Assembly: GCA_030374765.1 (NCBI GenBank)
Contig: JARGXX010000113.1
Span: forward strand, 310,001 to 374,000
DNA length: 64,000 nt
Direction of reading: 5' to 3'
Origin: Agarophyton chilense
Taxonomy: Eukaryota; Rhodophyta; Florideophyceae; Gracilariales; Gracilariaceae
The stretch's first letter is position 1, and each line of letters begins with the position of its first letter. The position numbers were made by a program, and so were the translations under genes. The notes below the pieces were generated by a model. That model saw only the letters and a list, made by a program, of their open reading frames with translations. It had not been told where the DNA came from and did no database searches. Shown in pieces: positions 55,351 through 64,000 of the stretch.

Positions 55351-55699
55351 GTTGAACCACAGGTCGATTGGAGGTAGAGAAAATCGAACCACCGTGGTGG
55401 CAAGCCATAAAGGAATGAACAGAGGCCTTTCTGCTTTTCATAATAACGCGAGACAAAACGCAAGAGCAATTTGCTTCGCTTGGGTAACATTCCACTGAGG
55501 CCATAATACTTGGAAGTTTGGGTTACACAACTTGCAAAACGCTCATCTTTCGATTCGATGCGTTCGAGGAGAGGACGACTGTGCGAAGCGAAACTCAACA
55601 GCGAGGTATGCAGAGAGCAGGATAAGCAAGACTCCAAACTTAGAAAGAAACTATTTTTGAGCGGCGATGCGCTCAGTTGGTTGCCTTCCTCTCCTCAAT

Positions 55700-56097
55700 G
55701 TTGACTTAATGCAAGCCACAGTTCATACGCTTGCCAAGTACACCATTCAGCTCACTGACAGTATCGACACCAGTGTTCACCGAACTGAGGTTACCTTCAG
55801 CTTATGGTTGCGCGCCTCTTTCCACCTCTAAAGATCCCAAATGGACAACAGGAGCAACACCAATGTTGCTTACGTAGGTAGACCAGAAGCTCAAAAATCC
55901 TCGAAGATCTGAATTACACGTAATGGCGAACGTGCATTGAACTAGTGTAATATCCTTTCCAACTCTTCAAAGAATCATTGTTGAGAGTTGAGACACAATG
56001 ACGTGGTCAGGAACACTTCTCAGATTCAAATGCAACCTGCTTCATCTCGTTTCTTTGTAGCTGTTGAATCTCTTCAGTGGACTCCTCGTTCACACCG
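55700..56097. other. Intergenic region before the 199-aa protein gene
   Basis: No long ORF and no repeat. It probably holds the upstream regulatory DNA of the gene with the TATA box at 56098. Confidence 0.4.
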
Positions 56098-56105
56098 TAT
56101 AAATA
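56098..56105 (+). promoter_or_regulatory. TATA box of the 199-aa protein gene
   Basis: TATAAATA, 130 bp upstream of the ATG at 56235, with no ATG in between. That leaves a leader of about 100 nt. Confidence 0.6.
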
Positions 56106-56234
56106 CTCGTTGATCCCTGCCCACCTTCCTCGACCTCGGGCGTGGTCAGTGTGCTAGACCTCTCCGCAGCCTCGACAAGTACTCTCTTCATTCAACACCG
56201 CTCCGCTCCGTCTTCACAAACAATCCTTATTTCG

Positions 56235-56834
56235 ATGGAAATCTTCAGACGGTATCCGGTAGATCGCCAGAACGGCTCGGCCGAAACGGTAAACGGCTTT
56301 GGCGCTGCAGTGCTTCCATCTCCCGCTAGGAGGAGTGCCCTTCAGGTTAACCCCTTTCTAAACAACAAAAGGAATCATCTTCTACAACCCGCCGCCAACG
56401 AAAGTGCTGGAATGTTCCACAAGATTCTATCAGAAGGATCCAGCAGAACCTACCCTTCTGAACTTCGCTTTCGGACAAATCTGTCAGGCGCAACTTCCGA
56501 AGACTCCACATGCGACCTTGACTCTCTGGCCTCATTCTCTACCGACTTTCACAACTCTAAAGAAAGCATAGGTGTGTCATTCTTAGAACCTCGTCATGAA
56601 ACTTATCGCAATGGAAAGAACGAAGGGATTAGTATTGCAAATGAGGAAGCCGGTACACCGAAAACAAAAACAAAAAAGGCACCAGTAATGGAGTTCTCGC
56701 GTGGAAAGTCGGATAACGCAGATGCACCTGAACGGATAAACTCATTCCGCAATCTCCTGCGTCGAACGTCAAAGAGGTTGAAGTCGAGAATCTTCGAGCG
56801 CAAAAGGTCGACGGAGGTCGGTGCTGGGCGTTGA
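56235..56834 (+). CDS. Unknown 199-aa protein with basic C-terminus
   Basis: The first ATG after the TATA box (MEIFRRYPVDRQNGSAETVN). The sequence is low in hydrophobic residues, Ser/Asn/Glu-rich and probably disordered. The C-terminal ~30 residues (NSFRNLLRRTSKRLKSRIFE) form a strongly basic amphipathic helix that could bind nucleic acid or membrane. No signal peptide or known domain was recognised. A Lys/Thr stretch (GTPKTKTKKAP) precedes it. The frame is intact, with an upstream TATA box and a convergent neighbour 17 bp away, so a real gene is more likely than chance. Confidence 0.55.
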   Translation: MEIFRRYPVDRQNGSAETVNGFGAAVLPSPARRSALQVNPFLNNKRNHLLQPAANESAGMFHKILSEGSSRTYPSELRFRTNLSGATSEDSTCDLDSLASFSTDFHNSKESIGVSFLEPRHETYRNGKNEGISIANEEAGTPKTKTKKAPVMEFSRGKSDNADAPERINSFRNLLRRTSKRLKSRIFERKRSTEVGAGR

Positions 56835-56851
56835 ATTAATGCCATAAATGC

Positions 56852-57445
56852 TTATCGTCCACAGCAGGAGACAACGCACCCAAGGAGATTGTGCACAATG
56901 CTGACGATGGGATTTTCCTTTCCAGACACGTTCTGTCCGACCCGCATGCGACATAATTCGCAGAGCAGAAGCTTGCAGCGCGTTGAAGGCCGTGACTTGA
57001 GCAGAACTGTGTCGCACTTGTCGCACCTTAAGCCTTGAGGGCGTGTCGAGGTTCCACTGCCAGTAAAGGTACATTCGACAACATCAGGAACGAACACCCT
57101 TTGCACAGGCGGAGGTCCAACCGGCACCACAGCGGGTTGCAATGCAGGTGGTGCAGTTGTCACGTTTGTATCCAGAGTTTCAACATCAATCGCAATTTGC
57201 TGGGCGGTCTTGCTCCGCGGCCTCGAATGCTGTATCTCGAGGTCTTCCAGAAGGTCGACGTCAATGGTGTTTGCATCCAGAAAGTGATTGGGTTTCAGTA
57301 CGGGTTAAGAGTTATTTGCGCTGAAACAACTCCAACTTCGTCGTGGCGCTTTTGCTGCTTTCGTTGATTCAGGAGTGTGTTTTCTTCATCATCGATCTTC
57401 CCCGGTTGTCGTTCGTATTTAAGTCTACCACTGGAACATCTTTCT
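56852..57445 (-). CDS. Zinc-binding-type protein, exon structure unresolved
   Basis: The last exon reads IDVDLLEDLEIQHSRPRS, then a Pro/Val-rich linker (APPALQPAVVPVGPPPVQRV) and a cysteine module LRCDKCDTVLLKSRPSTRC followed by LLLCELCRMRVGQN. These paired CXXC motifs suggest a zinc ribbon or LIM-like site. The frame has no ATG; it opens after a TAA near 57307. Upstream, a charged segment (LKYERQPGKIDDEENTLLNQ, RKQQKRHDEVGVV) in another frame looks coding too, so at least one small intron near 57280-57350 is likely, but I could not find a junction that keeps the frame. The stop at 56852-56854 lies 17 bp from the stop of the convergent 199-aa gene. Confidence 0.45.
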
Positions 57446-57622
57446 GATCTCGCACGTTTTCAAAAACAGACAAGAGCAGCCCGCCCGTCTACAAACTGGG
57501 AGACCGATTCGGGGATGATCTTGGGATTCGACATCATACGAGTAGCGTACGCCACCGCTGGAGCGTCTTTCGGCAGGAGGAATTCAATGGGAAAAGAGGG
57601 CCGGGTGGTCTTAGAGGAGTGA

Positions 57623-58021
57623 TTAGTCCGATACGCAATGAAGTTCGTTGTTGGGAAAAAGCAGGGAGTTGAAGTTTTGCTTTAACAACTGGAAAGCTCT
57701 GTACTCTCATAGACTATGCAGCTCTCGGAAGCTTCGGTTCAGTGTGGGAGGTTGCTGTTGGCGGCGCGCTTCTGTGAGAGTCAGATGAGTCAGGCGTACC
57801 GGGTAGAGGGTTTAAGGTTAATACAACAGTAGCACGGACGCATGGCTCACACCTTGCCTGCAGGTAATCGTCATGCTTTTCTTTCAAAAGCCCTCTTGCG
57901 GCGGTTATGAAACTGATGTCGAACTCATATTATCCAAATTCCGTCTGGGACTGTTGGCCCAATTGCTTGGCATGCGCGGATTTGCTTGCTATCGGTTTCA
58001 CTTTGTCGACCAGGTTGCAAT
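57623..58021. other. Intergenic region, nothing recognised
   Basis: No ORF of note, no repeat and no RNA gene seen. Confidence 0.4.
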
Positions 58022-58402
58022 CTAGCCCTCGAGCACGTTGCCGAACACCACGCTGTAGCAAGAATTTGGCATAATATCGGTCTGACGCCAAGGGCACAAA
58101 TCCTCTACCCCGTCCTTCATTCTCGCAATCTCATCTGCCTTACAAATTCGGTCAACGAGATTTCTACATGACAAGCGAAATATCCTAGTACATGAGCGGC
58201 ATTTGGTGCCCACGAGTTTACTGCAAGAATTAGACCTTGTGGATGAAATTAAAAACAAATCACCTGAACGATTAAACAGGGTGAGAAACCCTTCAGGTGA
58301 ACTTTTAGAATTCCAGTTAACAATGTGGTGAAAATACCCAAGCAAACAAATAATCCATCCCAAATCTTGTCCATCATAAAACCAGAGATCAGACCAAACC
58401 AT
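58022..58402 (-). CDS. Hypothetical ORF beside the YqaJ element
   Basis: An ATG at 58402 gives 126 codons. The C-terminal 65 residues (KCRSCTRIFRLSCRNLVDRI, CKADEIARMKDGVEDLCP) look more protein-like than the start, and CTAATTCTTGCAG just before them resembles a branch site plus acceptor. It may therefore be the last exon of a gene whose 5' part was cut off by the element beginning near 58421. No family recognised. Confidence 0.25.
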   Translation of the reverse strand: MVWSDLWFYDGQDLGWIICLLGYFHHIVNWNSKSSPEGFLTLFNRSGDLFLISSTRSNSCSKLVGTKCRSCTRIFRLSCRNLVDRICKADEIARMKDGVEDLCPWRQTDIMPNSCYSVVFGNVLEG

Positions 58403-58589
58403 GCCCCATTCTCAACGCAAAGCAGCATATCCCTAATGCCATATTTTATTGATCGCTATAGTGATCAGCGTAGAAAACAGGTTTATAGTTCGCCTCTTTT
58501 AATAGAGGCTGGTTTTAAAGGGCACAGAGCTACTCACCACAAGTTTTTGGACCATTCAACTAATTTTCATCACATTTGCACGAGAAATT

Positions 58590-58847
58590 GCCGTAGAACG
58601 ACGCCGTAAAGCCAACGCAACAGGCATGTTTCTAGAAGGTCAGTATAGTGATCAAAAAACCCAAGCATTTGTGCCGAAAAAATGGCAGGGAGGTACAAGA
58701 ACAGCTCCAGTGCATCTACATTTACCGCCTAAGCTTCCGGTAAACGTTGCAGGCGCCCACTACTTTACTTCTGCAGACGCTTCTGTTTTATTCGCGTCTC
58801 GATACGAGAGGATGCCCGCCAGAGGACGGTATCTGAGCAATGTGTAA
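58590..58847 (+). CDS. Hypothetical ORF inside the YqaJ element
   Basis: An ATG at 58626 gives 73 codons (MFLEGQYSDQKTQAFVPKKW, LPVNVAGAHYFTSADASVLF). The same frame is open slightly upstream (VERRRKANATG). No family recognised. Confidence 0.25.
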   Translation, partial: AVERRRKANATGMFLEGQYSDQKTQAFVPKKWQGGTRTAPVHLHLPPKLPVNVAGAHYFTSADASVLFASRYERMPARGRYLSNV

Positions 58848-59089
58848 TCTTGTTTAGCAGTGCGTCTTCCGTATCTATCTCCACAACGATTTTAACTGCT
58901 TGCAGCTGTCGAGGCGGCATAATATCTTTTATCGCGCCCGAACAAGTTTAGAGAGTATTATTCAATTTCATGGACATTGAGAAGTGCCAAACATTCCAAA
59001 AGCTCTTCTGCAGAACTTAAGAGGGACGAACACATATTTGGACGCTGAAAACAGGTCAAGAAAACGAAGGGCGATAGCCCATCCAGGGT

Positions 59090-61900
59090 CCTTTGTGTTG
59101 ACGACAAATTACACAATAAAAAACCTGCCCTTGCTTAGGCGTGCGCTCCATGAGTGACAAAGCCACTGTGCGTCCATCATTACTATCGGAAAAGGCCAAT
59201 CTTTTCCCTTTCCTAGCCTTAACCATATCTCTCAATCGCTCTAAAACGCGTTTGCTTCTGCTTTTCTAATGAGCTACTGTCATTCTCTACGACTTCTTCC
59301 GTTGCAATGAACAGTGTTTCCGCATACGATAGAATCTCTTGGGATACATTGTTCATAAATTCAAATTCAGCCGTTGCTCGGACTTTTTTTTCAGGGCATT
59401 TTTGTAGTGTTATAAAGAATTGGATCTGTGAGTTATTTTGAGCAGATCTTGTCTTTTGAACATCCTTCAGGTGAAGAACGCATTGATAGCAACATTTTTC
59501 ATAGTTTGAGAAACAATCTTTTCTTCCCACGTAAAATGTGATGTGGAGCTCCGCAGAACAGCGCTTTGTTTTGTTTCCCCATCTACGCCAGCTTTTGTTT
59601 TTGAGTAAAATCTCTGCGTAGCGTGCTTGAAGAGATTAAGGGGGTTAAAGGGGCAAGTTTTTAGCCACATGATCGTTTACCATCTTCCAGAATTTAAGTC
59701 TGGATTTCACAGCACTTCTTTGCTCTACTGCAACGAAGTTAGGAAAGAGAGCATCGTCTTGACGCGCCCAATGCACTACAGCGCACACAGTCGACGTAAG
59801 CGTTGCATATCATACATCTTGCAAAGTGTGCTGGAAATTTATCACGACCATTTTCAAAATCCCCTTCACAGCTGCAACAACGTAAACGGCGTAGTTTAGT
59901 CCAAAGACGGGAAGCTGGTGGTGCACATGCGTTATGTGCTCTTTAGAAACTTAGCGCACAAAGCACTCATCACCGACCACACAGTGTACAGGCTCCGTCC
60001 GAGAGAGAGCAACTGCGCTCCCTAAACTGCTCGGCGCCACCTTAGTCTTAATCTCCACCGTAGCCGCAGTATGGGATTCATGGTCGCTGTGAAGAAGCAA
60101 CGATAACGGTTGAGCCTTGTAAGCCGCCGGGGCCTGAGGTATCTTACAGAAGACACGTGGACGGGCCGACCTCAACTGGGCTCATTTAGATTATTATTTT
60201 ATTTTAATTAGTGTAATAGATTAGCATTACAGTACCAGGGAGATCCCAGCTCCTCGCCATTGTTATTTAATTGGCTCGAGTGACGCTTCTCCCTTGGAGT
60301 AAGGTAGGCACCGTTTGGATACTAAATTACCCCCTTTGGTATATTAGTTCCACCCATTGGTCTTCAAGCCATCGTTTCCGTAGCCTTAACCTGTAGAACT
60401 CGTAGTAAACGCCAGCCCACTGCACCAAGTACTCTGGGAGTGCCGCCGTCAAGGATTCGAACCTTAGGACCAGCTCTACCACGCTACCACTGGTTGAGAC
60501 CAGTACGCTGACCCACCAGTCATTGCGTTACAATCAGGTTGCCCTTGTGGTGCGCTTCCGCCGCCATTTTGGCCGGCAGGAAACCAGACCTTTTCCACAA
60601 CTGCAATGCCATCTGGTGAGCACCCGAGGTACGCTGTAGCTTTCATGGACAAAAGTCCTGTCTCGAAGATCTTCCTTACAAAGGGCATCGCACGCAATGA
60701 ATTGAAAAATGCGTTTTCGTTTGGGCTACCCCGCATAATGGCTTCCGTTGATCGCTTTGAGGAAAACCAGCCGTCGTAGAAAAGATCGAACCATTGACTG
60801 GCGTTTCTCTCCCGGCCAGAGGCGGGCTGTAGTCCAAACGCATACTTAACGCCTGTATTTGGACTACAGCCCGCCTCTGAAAACCTGAGATCCAAGTTTT
60901 CAAGCTTTTCTGTATTGATGCAGGAACGGTGTACATGAATGGCAGCACCTTCATGAACTTTTCAGTTCCTTGCTCTCACACAGCGACAGCGGCTACACGC
61001 TTCTGCCCCACGCGCGATGAGATAGACAATTCAGCATTGTTCGTGGCCAGAAAAACGTCGGGCTCGAGCTTTGGTTCGTCTTCAATAATGAATCCCCGCC
61101 TTCGGTCAGCTTGCACACCTACCTCCATTCCAGGTTTTAATGCTGTTCCTGTACTGTCCACAGTATTCACGGCCGACGCGCTCGCGTGCTCAACCCCTGT
61201 ATGCAGAGTAGCCACCGGGGCTCCGACCGTTTCATTGTCGTCCCCGTCCTCACCATCCACATCCAATACGTCACCTCTGCCTGGGTTGAGGTAAGATGTA
61301 GCGACGAACGGGTGTACGCGCAATAAATAGTCCGGCAGCTTATCACTTCCAGAGAGTCTTAACACATCCAGCGTCTTTGCGAAACTAAAGTTGCTAGTAT
61401 GCGATATAAGTAATACTGCGACGTAACGATTCATGTCTGGAAGCTGTAGATTGTTGTGTCTTGGCGCTTCTAGCCTGATGCGTTTGTTCAACAACTCGAG
61501 TAGTTTTTGCAATAATATGTTCACAAAGAGTGATACAAACCCACCCCTTTTCATAGGAACACCCCTGACGGTACACTACAGCTTCATCTTGTCTACCGCC
61601 GCCTTGCACAATAATAGTGCTCTATTGTGCAGCACCTCGTGTGCAAACGACTTCTCTAGCGAAATAAAAGCAGACAAGGACCCACTGATTGTCCATCCAT
61701 TCGTCGGGTCGTCTGCGCGGGCATTTCGACCACTACCACACCCTCTCCCGCGCCTCCTCCCGTGCTCTCTCCCCCGCGCCCCCTGCCTCGACTTTGACCA
61801 CCAGAAGATGTACCCCGAGGCCTACCTCTTGTCATAGGTTTTTGCAGACCCCGCCCACGTTCCGAAAGGCCAGAGGGCGGCGGCATTGCGTGCGGACTAG
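59090..61900 (-). pseudogene. YqaJ-like nuclease gene, broken and split by a solo LTR
   Basis: On the minus strand: a Gly/Arg-rich N-terminus with an AT-hook-like MTRGRPRGTSSGGQ (61830), a Cys/His segment, then MNRYVAVLLISHTSNFSFAK and VLRLSGSDKLPDYLLRVHPF (61430-61310), an acidic linker, and GFIIEDEPKLEPDVFLATNN (61080). The nuclease-like core is in another frame: AIMRGSPNENAFFNSLRAMP and MKATAYLGCSPDGIAVVEKV (60740-60600). After the LTR comes TAATVEIKTKVAPSSLGSAV with CVVGDECFVR (60080-59955). CSPDG and the later EIK triad fit a PD-(D/E)XK/YqaJ exonuclease fold. The gene continues in pieces to about 59100. Frameshifts, stops and the LTR make it a pseudogene. Assignment to YqaJ is by motif recognition only. 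Confidence 0.55.
60088..60532 (+). repeat. Solo LTR of the A/B chromovirus family
   Basis: 445 bp, TGTGAAG...GCGTTACA, same orientation as the LTR of element A. No internal retrotransposon sequence adjoins it. It interrupts the YqaJ-like pseudogene between its CSPDG and EIK motifs. Flanks (GTCGC left, ATCAG right) are not duplicates. It carries the antisense tRNA-like block with a perfect B box (GGATTCGAACC at 60453-60463 on the plus strand). Confidence 0.85.
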
Positions 61901-62378
61901 CTGAAGGGAGGATAGCGGCCTAAGAAGCTGTGGCCGCGCCAGGCGAAGATGGAGGCGGTGTGTGAGGGGTTTCTTCGCCGTTCGGAGGAACATTCGCAAT
62001 GGAAACAGAAGGTGGCGTGCGTTGATGAGGTGAGCGGGGATGTGAAACGGTGAGAGGAGGCTGGTCGGAACTTCGATCAAGCGAGCAAGTGCATCTCAGC
62101 AACGAGTTGGCCAGTATTTGATTATGAAGGGTTGTTGCACTCCCAAGAGGTTCGAGTAGTCAATTATGATCCAGCCAGTGACCATGTGACTTTTTTCGTC
62201 TTTCAGTGCGATTGAAAACACCCCATTTATCAGAGCTTTTGATCACTACGGTGATCATAAAGCGTGTACCGGTAGAATTCCAAAACTATGATATGATCAC
62301 TATAGCGATCAATATAGGCATTGGGGATATTGCGAGCGAAAATTTGGCAATGCTGTAAATGTGATTAACGGCCGTCTA

Positions 62379-62717
62379 CAACATTGTGCGGTTCACTGCA
62401 GTGAGTTTTGAAGGTGCAAAACGCACTTTGGGTGAAATCGAGACATGGCGGATATTGTACTAAGAGTGGGTTTCACTATGGAAACCAAAATTGCAAAAAC
62501 TTCTTTTCCCATTTTCCTGAGGACCGTTCTTAACAAGCGTGGATTCACCGTGAATCCACGAATTAAGGACGGCTGTAACCATATAATTGGTGAAAGAAAA
62601 GTTTTGAGTTTTGCACGAAAGGAGTAGTTTTTTTTTCTTATGTGCCCCCCACTGTAATGGGAATGCGCTGTTTTGGAGGCATCAAATCCCCGCAACAGTG
62701 CGAAGTGAACCACACTG
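62379..62717. mobile_element. Foldback MITE with Tc1-like TA flanks
   Basis: The ends are imperfect inverted repeats containing GGTTCACT, flanked by TA (62377-62378 and 62718-62719). The centre is a hairpin, GTGGATTCA-CCG-TGAATCCAC near 62541-62561, whose arms extend with CCGT(T/C)CTTAA on both sides. No ORF. About 340 bp, non-autonomous; TA flanks suggest mobilisation by a Tc1/mariner transposase. Confidence 0.65.
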
Positions 62718-62719
62718 TA

Positions 62720-63000
62720 CGCGTTGTCTACAGGTATCTATATTTGTGAAGGTGTTATGGGGAGTAGCGAGCAGGTGTATTGCTGCTGTGAGCCATGCCG
62801 AACGTCGCGTACCTTGTGCCTAGGACGTCGCGCGCGCGGTACTTGATTGCAGCGCGTGCGTGAATGCAGCGGGAGTCTGGACGGAGTTACGACTGATGGC
62901 TCTGGAGGTAGCATGCGTTGAGAATGGGATAGTTGACGACATGTAAAGGAGGCTTGGATTGACGGAGAAGTCGTTCAAGGCCGCATTGGAAGTATTATGA
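62720..63000. other. Region without a recognised gene
   Basis: GC-rich sequence with overlapping short frames; probably the start of, or flank to, the DIRS-like fragment. Confidence 0.3.
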
Positions 63001-64000
63001 ATGCGTGCGCAGTACTTTCGGGACATCAACGATCGAGGAATGGAGATGGCGCGCCATATGGCGTTTCTCGTCGAGCAAGACCACGACGCCGTGTTCTCTG
63101 AGTCCTACTGCACCACAAGGGAGGCTCTCGCGACACAGATGGAGGCCGAGGCTGCCTAGTACCTTGCCAAGGCCCGAATCGAGAAGGCGACTGGCAACAA
63201 GAGAGGCGGCTCCAGGGGAGCTGAGGGTGATCACTGAGGTTCAGGAGTGGACGACCGAATTCCACGGCGCTATGGACAATAGAGCCATTGTGGAGGAAGA
63301 CTGCGTGCAGAGCAGATTCATGGCAGTCCGGGCTGAAAGCGTCGGGATCCGTGGAGAGGGTGGCGTGGTTTGGAATACGAGATATTCCGACCGTACCGTT
63401 GACACGGGGGGTGGTAGTGGGCGAGATATCACAGTCAGCGGAGGAAAAAAAGTTCGCGGGGGAGAATCTGGAGAAGGGGTTGAGGGATGGTGTGTACGAG
63501 CGATTGGGGACTGTGGAGGTGCGTCGACTGGTGACGGATTGGAAGATGGTGTCATCTGCTTTCGGTGTCTGGCAAGGACAGAAAGAAGAGAGAAGGGGGC
63601 GGTTCGTGGTGAACCTCTGCTAAAAAAGAAAGCACTTGGCGAAGGGGAGCGTGAGGATGAAGACGATCCAGATTTTTCAGACTTGGAGCAGGAGGACGTG
63701 CTGATGTCATGGGATATCAATAGCGGGTACCACCACTTCTACCTTCACCCGGACATGCGGGACTTTTTCTTATTCCGCTACGATGGGGGATTCTACCGAT
63801 GCATTGCGGTGCCGTTTGGGTGGGAGTGTTCGGTCTTGTGGTTTATGAAGCTACTGCGGCCGGTCGTACAGTGTGTCAGGAAGAAGTTCGAGTACAGGGT
63901 GATGCCGTACACCGACAAATTCCTCCTGGCCCCGGCACCGGAGGAAAGGGAATCAACCGAGAAAGACTGCATGCAAGCAAGAGCAGAGCTGGAAAAGTTG
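63001..64000 (+). pseudogene. DIRS-like reverse transcriptase fragment, broken
   Basis: A plus-strand frame from 63001 reads RAQYFRDINDRGMEMARHMA and FLVEQDHDAVFSESYCTTRE, with a TAG near 63157, then KARIEKATGNKRGG. A second frame (63288-63623) reads VRRLVTDWKMVSSAFGVWQG and ends GRFVVNL. After a frameshift, RT sequence runs to the window end: LMSWDINSGYHHFYLHPDMR, YRCIAVPFGWECSVLWFM and YRVMPYTDKFLLAPAP. The palm motif usually has two adjacent aspartates; here it is YTDKF, so activity is lost. The RT style (SGYHH.YLHP, FGW..SP) is that of DIRS/Ngaro-type elements. The element continues beyond the window. Confidence 0.65.

Larger units (their letters stand above)
58421..62336 (-). mobile_element. 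Element with palindromic terminal repeats carrying a YqaJ-like gene
   Basis: The ends are inverted copies of about 45 bp: a block with ATCCC(T/C)AATGCC, then an AT-rich spacer, then TGATCGCTATAGTGATCA (58450-58467) and its inverse TGATCACTATAGCGATCA (62294-62311). A further copy TGATCACTACGGTGATCA lies at 62240-62257 and a half copy near 58644. The element includes the YqaJ-like pseudogene and a solo LTR (60088-60532). The transposase class is not identified and target duplications were not found. Confidence 0.5.

Noticed and set aside
60929..61294. Plus-strand 121-codon ORF opposite the YqaJ-like gene
   Set aside because: The minus strand carries the recognisable conserved blocks; this frame is its shadow.
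1..64000. CRISPR arrays, rRNA genes, bacterial operons
   Set aside because: No regularly spaced repeats and no rRNA sequence seen; introns, TATA boxes and LTR elements show eukaryotic nuclear DNA.

Overview
The window is nuclear DNA from a eukaryote with a compact, transposon-rich genome. Two predicted introns are very small (68 and 70 nt), with GT..AG ends and, in one, a CTAAC-like branch site. Clear TATA boxes precede some genes, most genes look single-exon, and the mobile elements include chromoviral Ty3/gypsy, two kinds of Ty1/copia, a DIRS-like RT, Tc1/mariner, PIF/Harbinger, a DDE_Tnp_4-like family and a YqaJ-type element. This mix fits a florideophyte red alga (Chondrus-like). That assignment is an inference; no marker gene fixes the taxon.

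Layout: 0.8-1.3 kb holds a small secreted cysteine-rich protein gene. 2.1-9.8 kb is a Tc1/mariner element split by a 6.1-kb Ty1/copia element with perfect 5-bp target duplications. 10.0-19.0 kb is a chromovirus (element C) with a complete 5' LTR and a truncated 3' LTR; its gag carries an 874-bp insertion. 19.0-21.2 kb is a decayed PIF/Harbinger element (transposase plus Myb-like ORF). 21.7-23.4 kb holds two decayed copies of another DDE transposase. 23.4-40.2 kb holds two related chromoviruses in opposite orientation: A (+, cut short) and B (-, both LTRs). B carries a ~2-kb antisense reading frame between pol and its 3' LTR. 40.2-43.9 kb is a second copia family in an internal-LTR-internal arrangement. 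43.9-47.5 kb is poorly interpretable, with a Myb-like locus on the minus strand. 47.6-48.6 kb is a short Tc1/mariner copy.

49.9-57.6 kb is the gene island: a two-exon fused GHMP sugar kinase/nucleotidyltransferase, a probable mitochondrial DEAD-box helicase, a two-exon coiled-coil protein, an unknown 199-aa protein and a zinc-binding-type protein. 58.4-62.3 kb is an element with terminal TGATCRCTATAGYGATCA repeats carrying a YqaJ-like nuclease pseudogene, itself interrupted by a solo LTR of the A/B family. 62.4-62.7 kb is a foldback MITE. The window ends in a DIRS-like RT fragment.

Almost every transposon reading frame carries stops or frameshifts. The credible host genes are the 784-1272 ORF and those in the 49.9-57.6 kb island.
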